Source: Dendrolimus kikuchii (lineage: Eukaryota > Arthropoda > Insecta > Lepidoptera > Lasiocampidae). From it: DNA of 64,000 nucleotides. Below are positions 1 to 7,900 of this stretch, piece by piece. Made by a program: the position numbers and the translations under genes. Where the stretch lies: NCBI GenBank assembly GCA_019925095.2, contig CM034391.1, positions 25,595,051-25,659,050 of the forward strand, read 5' to 3'. Each line of letters begins with the position of its first letter. Positions within the stretch are counted from its first letter, which is position 1. The notes beneath the pieces were generated by a model that had not been told where the DNA came from, made no database searches, and worked only from the letters and a program-made list of their open reading frames with translations.

Positions 1-48
1 TATAGGAAGTGATCTATTTTAGGCATAAAACGTGTTTTTTAAATTATA

Positions 49-361
49 TTTTTTTTTATTGCAGGAGATCAGCAGACAGGCAGACGGCCCACTTGATGGA
101 AAGCGGTTACCATCGCCTATGGGCATTTGCAACAGCAAAGTTGCTACAAATGCGCTGCTGCGCTCTTAAGGGAATCTGGAACCTGGTCACTAATGCCGGA
201 ACACAACTCAAGGTTGTTATGGCGACATACTTTAGACCAGGGGTGGTAGTCATCCAGTCGGGCAAATGCCCTACCACCTGGCTGTGGGTTGTTAAGTCGC
301 CTCTTACGACAGGCCGCCCGGCCGCAGAAAATTGTATTCTTTCTCCGTTCCTGCACGGATA
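49..361 (-). repeat. SINE family S, copy 1 (full length)
   Basis: About 310-bp dispersed repeat, the first of 16 copies in the window. Read on the minus strand it starts near ATCCGTGCAGGAACGGAG and ends CTCCTGCAATAAAAA, so I take the A-rich end as its 3' tail. The A-tail fits LINE-dependent retroposition. A B-box-like GGTTCCAGTC lies mid-element, but I see no convincing A box. ORFs through it are not conserved. The tail resembles abundant lepidopteran Metulj/HaSE-type SINEs (from memory, not searched). Confidence 0.8.
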
Positions 362-414
362 AAATATATATAGTTATACTATATATATAGTTTAAAATAT
401 GTATATATATGTAC

Positions 415-947
415 ATAAAATTCTCGTGTCACAATGTTCGTTCCCATACTCCTCTGAAACGGCTTGACCGATTCTTATGAAATTTTTATGCAGTTAAGTC
501 TGAGAATCGGCTACTATCTATTTTTCAAACCCCTAAGTGATAAGGGGTGTACACCCTAAATTTATTTTTTATTTTTGTAGGATACAGCATTAAAAAAATA
601 CATACAACCCTAAATTTTCGCCCCTCTACGATCAACCTCTATTTTTTATTTGTTAATTATAAACTTTAATTTTTTTTGGGCAAGATTTTTAAACTTATTT
701 TGTCATGATTTAGAATAAAAAAAATATATTCCTCTTTTAGATTCACAATTAGAACCGGTAGGTGGCGCTGAGATCGGGTTCTGGAATCCTCCTAATCACC
801 TGGAGCGATTTTGGTGATTTTGTTTTTGTGTGTTTGAGTGGGTACCCGGATGGCTTAGATTCGCAATTAGAACCGGTACGTGGCTCTGGGATCGGGTTCT
901 AGAATTTTATTTTTTAAAGGCAGTACAACATCTACCGGGGCCGCTAG
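415..947 (+). mobile_element. Helitron-like non-autonomous element
   Basis: AT-rich repeat ending in CTAG (944-947) followed by T. A degenerate GC-rich stem precedes the terminus, as expected for Helitron 3' ends. Its 3' half (about 735-935), with the motif TAGAACCGGTAGGTGGCGCT, matches in inverse orientation the repeat at 1376-1590, so both belong to one family. The 5' boundary is unclear. No Rep/helicase coding is visible. Confidence 0.5.
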
Positions 948-962
948 TATATATATAATATA

Positions 963-1370
963 CTAGCTGACCCGGCAAACTTTGTACCGCTTCATAAGCA
1001 ATAAATAATAAAAACGTTGATTTCTGAACGACGGGACGAACATCAAACGTTTGACATTCAAAAGCAAAAAAATTAAAACTAAAACTTCACTTTTAAACCC
1101 TGTCTACGCTTTTAAATCTAAGTTCATTTCTGAACGACTTTTAAATTTAGATGATTTCAAAACAACGAGACATACATCAAATGTTTGACAGGTCAGAATA
1201 GTTTCTAAGGGAAAGCGAAATTGTTATTTTTACTATATGCCAAGCATTTTTTTTATATTTACTCTTAAACCTTCCCTGAACTTCCACAAATAATTCAAAA
1301 CCAAATTAACCAAATCAGTCCAGCCGTTCTCGAGTTTTAGCGAGACTAAAGAACAGCAATTGATTTATAT
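963..1370 (-). mobile_element. Helitron-like non-autonomous element
   Basis: Read on the minus strand, the element ends ...GTTTGCCGGGTCAGCTAG with a T next to it. Its 5' part contains the phrase TTAGTCTCGCTAAAACTCGAG near 1330-1350. The family recurs at 20713-21115. It lies tail-to-tail with the preceding element, 15 bp of TA-rich DNA apart. Helitron assignment rests on the CTAG|T end and a near-terminal hairpin. Confidence 0.55.
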
Positions 1371-1375
1371 ATATA

Positions 1376-1590
1376 CTAGCTGTCCCGGCAGACGTTGTTC
1401 TGCCCTGAAGAAATAAAATTTAGAACCCGATTGCAGTGCCACCTACCGGGTCCAAATGTAAGCTATCCTATCTTTCAAGTCGGATCAAACTGCACACGGT
1501 GTGCAAATTTGATTAAAATCGGTCAAGTAGTTTAGGAGTCCATCGAGGACAAACAACGTGGCACGTAATTTATATATATTAGGAAGATAT
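1376..1590 (-). mobile_element. Helitron-like element, short copy
   Basis: Minus-strand 3' end CTAG at 1376-1379, followed on that strand by T. The terminal hairpin is clear: GGCAGA and TCTGCC flank a 6-nt CGTTGT loop a few bases from the end. The interior shares the GCCACCTACCGGGT block with the element ending at 947. Confidence 0.6.
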
Positions 1591-1600
1591 ATATATACTT

Positions 1601-1870
1601 ATTCGTGCAGGAACGGAGGCGGCAAAACAACCCACAGCCAGGTGATAGGGTATTTGCCCGACTGGATGGCTACCACCCCTGGTCTAAGGTATGCCGCCAT
1701 AACAACCTTGGGTTGTGTTCCGGCATCAGTGACCAGGTTCAAGTCTCCCTTAATAGAGCAGCAGAGCATTTGTAGCACTTTTGTTGTTGCAAATGTCCAT
1801 AGGCGATGGTAGTCGCTTTCCATGAAATGGGCCGCGTGTCTGACTGCTGAACTCCTGCAATAAAAAAAAT
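1601..1870 (+). repeat. SINE family S, copy 2 (internal deletion)
   Basis: Plus-strand copy from ATTCGTGCAGGAACGGAG to an A-rich tail (1859-1870). About 45 bp near the 5' end, including the GCGGCCGGGCGGCC block present in other copies, is missing. Confidence 0.8.
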
Positions 1871-2257
1871 ACGAGGTAGAGCCATGGTGGAATTGTTGTT
1901 GCTTATTTATGGTACTGTATATCCCTTTCGAAACATCTATTTATATCTGTCTTTTTCTTCTAGATTCTTCTACATTTTTCCGAAACTTCTTAAAGCCACG
2001 AGATCGTTCCAAGATACTCTACAACGCTGTTGTATTCAAAAATAATTTATCTATCTCGAAACTTCAACTTCTAGCACGTCGCAGACTAAGTAAGCAAAGT
2101 AGAGGCGTCGAGTTGGAAGACGCTGAACAACGTAACACGTCTGCACGTAGCTCAAAATGCTCGCCTTTCACTCGCTTGTTGTGTTAGATGAGGTTTGGTA
2201 CATTTTGTAAGAACTTAGCGTGTAATCAATACAGAACAAATCGCAACTTTTTTTATG
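1871..2257. other. Unassigned sequence
   Basis: No recognisable element. A 92-codon open frame at 1909-2187 lacks any family resemblance and I do not call it a gene. Confidence 0.4.
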
Positions 2258-2565
2258 ATAGCCCAAAAACGTCCCTCTGTTGGACTCGGGTTTCCCATTT
2301 TTATAGGGGAACAAACAGTATACGCACCACGCTTATCTATGGCGGATTGGCGGGTTTGGAATATCGGTAATCCCGATGTGTAGGTTTAATCATGATGTTT
2401 TCCTTCGCCGTTGGCACGTGGTAATTTTAACAATATGCACCTTAGGTCCAAAAACCGACTAAGTGGTGCATGCTTTCCGGTCAGGATTCGAACCCACGCC
2501 CTTTGAATTTGGGACGTGTACACTAACAACTAAATTGATTCAACTTGCTGGGAACTCACAGAACT
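2258..2565 (-). repeat. tRNA-derived SINE (family T), copy 1
   Basis: On the minus strand the 5' head reads AAAGGGCGTGGGTTCGAATCC, a Pol III B box. The body has the GTGCATATTGTTAAAATTACCACGTG block, and the tail ends near GGGACGTTTTTGGGCTATC. The same body and tail occur at 44203-44516 and 47695-47979. This copy is the most diverged. Confidence 0.75.
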
Positions 2566-2940
2566 GAAAAAACACGACAATATTCAATGACACTGAATGA
2601 TTTAGGTTTATGTTTACATAAAGATCGCTTTGGCTGCTTCAACCAAATTAAAAGAAAAAAAAACCGTCTAATATTTTAAATAATAGTTTCAAGTTTATTC
2701 TATTAAAGTATTTACTATTTTTAAAAGAATAATAACATTCCTGCGTGTGAACGACGCAATTCATGTCTTCTTGAGACTTGAACTGTGTTCAGTGACAAGC
2801 AAAAGCAGCAGTTAGAAACTCTTACAATATGCGGGAGCATACGTGTTAGTAATATAGTAAGCAAAATAGTCACATGCAAGAGACTCGCTTGCACCTGTAA
2901 GGTTTTACGGAAATCGTCTGAAAAGTAGAAAACAAATCTT
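2566..2940. other. Unassigned AT-rich sequence
   Basis: No open frame, tandem repeat or known repeat end was seen here. Confidence 0.4.
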
Positions 2941-3247
2941 TATCCGTGCAGGAACGGAGAAAGAATACAATTCCCTGCGGCCGGACGGCCTGTCGTAAGA
3001 GGCGACAAAACCACCCACAGCTAGGTAGTAGGGCATTTGCCCGACTGGATGGCTACCACTCTAGTCTAAAGTATATCGCCATAACAACGTTAAGTTGTGT
3101 TCCGGCATTAATGACCAGGTTCCAGTCTCCCTTAAGAGAGCAGCAGCGCATTTGTAGCAACTTTGGTGTTGCAAATGTCCATAGGCGATGGTAACCGCTT
3201 TCCATCAAGTGGGCCGTCTACCTGTCTGCTGATCTCCTTTAATAAAA
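2941..3247 (+). repeat. SINE family S, copy 3 (full length)
   Basis: Runs from TATCCGTGCAGGAACGGAG to CTCCTTTAATAAAATATA. Near full length with scattered substitutions. Confidence 0.8.
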
Positions 3248-3640
3248 TATATATATACGACGTTTCTGGTATCCTTGATATTCTATGGGTTATATGCTCA
3301 TGAGAACCGATTATCCGCTAAATCTTATCATTTGATGCCGACAGAAACAAATTTAAAGTTTACAACTGTCATAATATTTGGGAGCTCCTCGTCCGTATGT
3401 GCGTTTGAAGTCCGCACGGGCGCACTCGGGCTGCACTCGACGTATTTTGAGTAGCACTTCAAGTTTAGAATGGGGGTATTAAGAGCTTTGGCGTATTGGG
3501 CGGAGCGGATAAATCGTAAACCTAACCATTGAAGCTGCGATGTATTTGTTTGTATTGTAGAATTCTCTACAGAACCCCTCGATGTACGTAGCAAGTGCAA
3601 TTTTCCAAGTTGTAGCCCGTCCGGATTGCTACCCCTGGTT
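3248..3640. other. Unassigned sequence between two SINEs
   Basis: A minus-strand open frame extends from here into the next SINE (3328-3729), but it shows no protein family motif and I treat it as chance. Confidence 0.35.
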
Positions 3641-3951
3641 TGTTTTTTATTGCAGGATATCAGCAGACAGGCAGACGGCCCACTTGATGAAAAGCGGTTA
3701 CCATCGCCTATGAACATTTTCACCACCAAAGTTGCTACAAATGCGCTGCTGCTCTCTTAAGAGAGACTGGAACCTGCTCACTAATGCCGGAACACAACTC
3801 AAGGTTGTTATGGCGACATATTTTAGACCAGGGGTGGTAGCCAGCCAGTCGGGCAAATGCCCTACCACCTGGCTGTGGGTTGTTAAGTCGCCTCTTACAA
3901 CAGGCCGCCCGGCAGCAGGAAATTGTATTCTTTCTCCGTTCCTGCACGGAT
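3641..3951 (-). repeat. SINE family S, copy 4, abutting BEL-1
   Basis: Full-length copy in inverse orientation (poly-T at left, GCACGGATA at right). It directly abuts the left LTR of BEL element 1, whose first bases are missing or rearranged. The SINE may therefore have landed in, or removed part of, the LTR start. Confidence 0.8.
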
Positions 3952-4212
3952 AGAATGTATGTCTCCATAGGTATAATTTGCTAAGCCTCACAGACTATGT
4001 ATACGCGACCGTTAGGCGCAGGAAAGAGACGGGTCGGACTGAGATAGATATAGTTTATTTTTAACCGTTATTAATTTGAAATTAAATAAATAAATTATAA
4101 TTATAAGAATTGAATATAAAATGTAATAAGCCTTAACTCACTAGGAAATAAATGTTGTAGCGTTGTGCCTTTTATTGACCAGTAGGACCCTATTAGATCC
4201 CGGTAAATGAGA

Positions 4213-4366
4213 CCGGGCTACAGGCGTGCAGAACGCCGCCTGGAGCCCGGGACTCAGCATGTAAAGGGAACCGGGTTACAGGCGTGCAGAACGCCGCCTG
4301 GAACCCGGGACCCAAAAGGGTAGCGGAAACCGGGCTACGGGACTGCAGAACGCAACCGGAGCCCGG
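4213..4366 (+). repeat. Three tandem GC-rich hairpins in the BEL-1 LTR
   Basis: Three units about 58-59 bp apart start at 4213, 4271 and 4330. Units 1 and 2 form a 7-bp outer stem (CCGGGCT with AGCCCGG; CCGGGTT with AACCCGG), one mismatch, then a 6-bp inner stem CAGGCG/CGCCTG around a 10-nt loop. Unit 3 keeps the outer stem and a shorter CGG/CCG inner stem. The C-G to T-A change between units 1 and 2 preserves pairing. Confidence 0.8.
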
Positions 4367-4724
4367 GATCCGTGAGGTATGCCTGCACTACTGCCTACTC
4401 CGAACGCGAGTAGGCCATAATGATGGTGCAGGCAGAGGTCCGCGCTCGACAGCGCACGTTTTTGTAATGAGGTAATGGTAAGGGCGCTCAGCGCTTTATA
4501 TTTATACTAATGAAGCGGGGGGCGAGGTAAACGCCCATTACGACGTCCCGCTAACAAAAACCATGGGTCACAACTGTGTAAGGACCCTCGAAATGTACTA
4601 AGATCTAGGGTGTACCAAAATGTATAATAGTGGTAAGTTAACATAAGGCTTAATGTATGTAAAATTAAGGAAATAAAGTAAAGGGGGTGTTACGACGAAG
4701 CGAGGGGTCGGCGGAGGTAGCCTC

Positions 4725-4732
4725 TATAAATA
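4725..4732 (+). promoter_or_regulatory. TATA box of BEL-1 5' LTR
   Basis: TATAAATA in a GC-rich context, about 260 bp before the gag-pol ATG. It is the only canonical TATA in a suitable place in this LTR, so transcription probably begins about 25-30 bp downstream. By this reading the hairpins are in U3. Confidence 0.5.
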
Positions 4733-4986
4733 TAGGACGCCTTTGGGGCGCATGAGTAGTTTTGAGTAGTTCGTGAGTAGTTCGTTTAGTTCGTTCGCAG
4801 TTCATAAGAAGAAGCTCCCTCCCGCCAACGCCAACGAAGTCGAAGCCTCCCGTAGCATCGTTTTCGGTTGTTTTCATTTCGGAAAATCGGTTACCCGAAC
4901 CAGCGACCAACCCTCTACAGTCCTACAGTCCACTGCAACACCAACATCGTCTGGTCAGCTTCGAGCCGTATTGGAAGAACTGAAGT

Positions 4987-7900
4987 ATGCCGAATACGAG
5001 AAGCAGAATCGAAAAGGACGCTGCGCAGGCGAACAAGAAGAGTGCGACAGAGGTAGCAACAACCTCAACGACAACTGGCAGTGTCACGGCGGAATCCGGA
5101 ACAGAGACTAGCTCAGTAAAAGCAACGACCGTAAAAGCAACGACAGTAAAAGCAACTGCCGTAAAAGCAACGCCAACGGCGTCGGCAACGACAGTAAAAG
5201 CAACAATGCCGGTCTCTGTTACGGATTTGCAGCCACAACCACCGCCAGTTTTACGCGAAATACTTCGCAGAAAAGAATGCACTCTAGAAGAAACTTCAAG
5301 ACCGCAGTCACTACGCTCCACGACTTCCCGCAGACGACTTGCCGAGCTGGAAGCCAAAGAGAGACTAGCCGCATTGAAGTTGAAACAGTTGGAGGCAGCC
5401 GTTGAACTCGAACAAGCGAGAATAAATAGGCTACAAGCCGAATCATCGGACGATGATGACGTCATCGAAGAAAGCGAACTACCATCAAGAAGAGTAGACA
5501 TGTGGTTCGAGAGACTGCCGCAAACGCAGGAACCACATGCCACAGAACCCCCCCCCGCCCCAGCGACGTTAGCCAGCGATATAGGGAGAATGAATGAACG
5601 GGGACAGGGCGTCCACGTCGGAAATATGGCACGCGGACAACGGGTCTCAGAACGAGGCCCGCCTGCACGTTCAAACGTCATGGATGTGACGTCACTGGCA
5701 GAAGCGATCACTGAAGCGGCGCGAACGAGCACAAGACAGGCGCAGCGATACATGCAAGAACTCCCGACTTTTAATGGAAATAGTGGCGAATGGCTGTCCT
5801 TCCAGGCAGCCTTTCGGGAATCGGGAGGGAGCTTCTCAGCAGGGGAGAACGTCGCGCGCCTACGTAGAAGCCTAAGGGGAGCCGCACTGGAGGCCGTCAG
5901 TGCCCTGCTGATTACCCAGACGGGGCCTGAAGATATTTTGAAGGCATTGGAAAGAAGGTTCGGCCGTCCAGATGCCCTTGTGCTGGGAGAAATGGAGAAA
6001 ATGAAGACATGGACACGAGTCACCGACAGCCCTCGGGACTTGTGCCTATTTGCCAACAAGATGGCAAACCTAGTAGCAACAATTGAAGTATTGAACAAGC
6101 CGCAGTATTTACATAGCCCAGAGATGCTACGCGCGGCAGTGGAGAAGCTGACTCCAATCGTAAGGAACAAGTGGTACGACTATGCAGCTATGAAGACCGA
6201 AGGGGTTCCGGAACTTAAGAAACTTGCGAGCTTCCTGAATGAAGAGGCAGACAAGTGCGCCGCGTATGCACCGATCGAACGCGAGAGCGAGATGGCACGA
6301 TCGAAAAGGAGGACGGAGCACATACACATAGTGAACAACGACAGTGAACGCGTGAATATGAGAAAAAGTGAACCGTGCCCAGTCTGCAAACGCGATCATA
6401 AACTTAGCGATTGCCGCAAGTTCGTCGGTGCGGATGTGAGCGCGCGGTGGGACTTAGCCAAAAAGTGTAAAGTGTGCTTCCGCTGCCTGCGAAGTAGGCA
6501 TCGACGTTCTTCGTGCCGCGCCCCGCCGTGTGGGGTGGAAAGGTGTACGCTACACCACCACCGCTTGCTGCATCACCAAAGGAGACCTGAAGTTAACGAG
6601 GTAAGTCCAAGTGCAGTGAGTGTGACGTCAGAACCGGCGGGAGAAGTGTTAGCGTCCGCGATCAACAGCGTTATCAATGATGGAAGAAACAAACGACGTG
6701 CCTATCTGAAGGTGGCCCCGGTCGCTATAACCGGACCGAGGGGCAGTCGTCACACCTACGCACTATTGGACGAAGGCAGCACCGTGACCATTATTGATGC
6801 GCAGCTGGCCGAGCAACTGGGACTTAGCGGACCACGGGATCCCATGAAGATGCAGGGAGTCAACGGTGAAGAATCATCGCATGACTACAGCATGCGAGTG
6901 TCCGCCAGGATAAGAGGCTCATATGAAACAGAAGAACACACACTGAGGGACGCTCGCACAATAAAGAACATGAGCTTCTTCAGCCAGACCGTTCATCGGA
7001 GCGATGTGCAGGGCTGTGCACATCTGCAGGAGATAGAAAATGTACTCATCTATGAAAAAGCTACACCGAAGATACTAATCGGCCAAGATAATTGGGAGCT
7101 GATTATTTCAAATGAAGTACGTAAAGGCCCGCGTCACCAACCGGTCGCCTCTCGTACGCAGCTGGGTTGGGTGCTGCACGGCTGCCGCACCTCAACCACA
7201 TCGCCGGTCGTGTTCTGCTCACACTTGAGCATGATGGAAGAAGACCACGACCCGCTTGAAGAAATTATGAAAAAATATTTCGCGTTGGAATCACTGGGAA
7301 TCGAACCCAGAACGCAGGTTAGCGATCCGCAACAACGCGCCTTGGAAATTTTGGAAAAGAAAACTCGTCGTTTGGAAAATGGACAATTTGAAACGGGACT
7401 TTTATGGAAAGATGAAAGTTCACCTATGCCAAATAATTATGAAAATGCATTGAAGAGACTTCAGAACTTAGAAAAAAAATTGGATCGCGATGAAGAGCTT
7501 AAAGCGAAGTATGAAGAGAGAATTGAAAATTTAATGTTGTCAGGCTACGCCGAGCGCGCCTCCACTCCCCCCACCAGCGGGAGGACGTGGTATCTTCCCC
7601 ACTTCGCCGTCGTGAATCCAGACAAGGAGAAAATAAGGGTGGTCCACGACGCAGCCGCCAAGTATCATGGCAGAAGTCTGAACGATATGTTGCTGCCTGG
7701 ACCCGACCTTCTTCGATCACTACCGGGAGTCATCATGAAGTACCGGCAGTATCCAGTGGCAGTGTCTGCCGACATAAAGGAAATGTTCATGCAAGTGAAG
7801 ATCATAGAAGCCGACAGGGATGCATTACGCTTTCTGTGGCGTGGCAACCGCCGCGATAGCGAGCCTCCAGAGGAATATAGAATGACGTCGCTCATCTTTG

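Larger units (their letters stand above)
3954..4818 (+). repeat. BEL element 1, 5' LTR (5' end rearranged)
   Basis: Direct repeat of 10678-11600. From CATAGGTATAATTTG (3966) to about 4753 I saw no mismatch to the 3' LTR by eye. The first ~60 bp of the 3' LTR are represented only by scraps (AATGTATG, GTCTC). The last ~60 bp differ through short TAGTTCGTGAG-type repeats. The segment ends at GTTCATAAGAAGAAGCTC, after which the two flanks diverge. It contains a TATA box, AATAAA sequences and three tandem hairpins. Confidence 0.85.

Noticed and set aside
144..416. Short frames of 60-110 codons over each family S SINE copy.
   Set aside because: The frames differ between copies, are broken by the same indels that mark the SINE, and run out of the element into flanking DNA.
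4284..4475. A 63-codon frame in the BEL-1 5' LTR, repeated identically in the 3' LTR.
   Set aside because: Its repetition only reflects LTR identity. It overlaps the hairpin array and shows no protein motif.
4923..6170. A 415-codon minus-strand frame opposite gag of element 1.
   Set aside because: It is the shadow of the gag frame; composition (Ser/Val/Ala-rich) and lack of motifs fit antisense reading.
7290..7322. TCACTGGGAATCGAACCCAGAAC looks like the reverse of a tRNA B-box arm.
   Set aside because: It lies in frame inside the intact gag-pol (ESLGIEPRTQ), in a position where element 2 also has LGI. No tRNA fold surrounds it.
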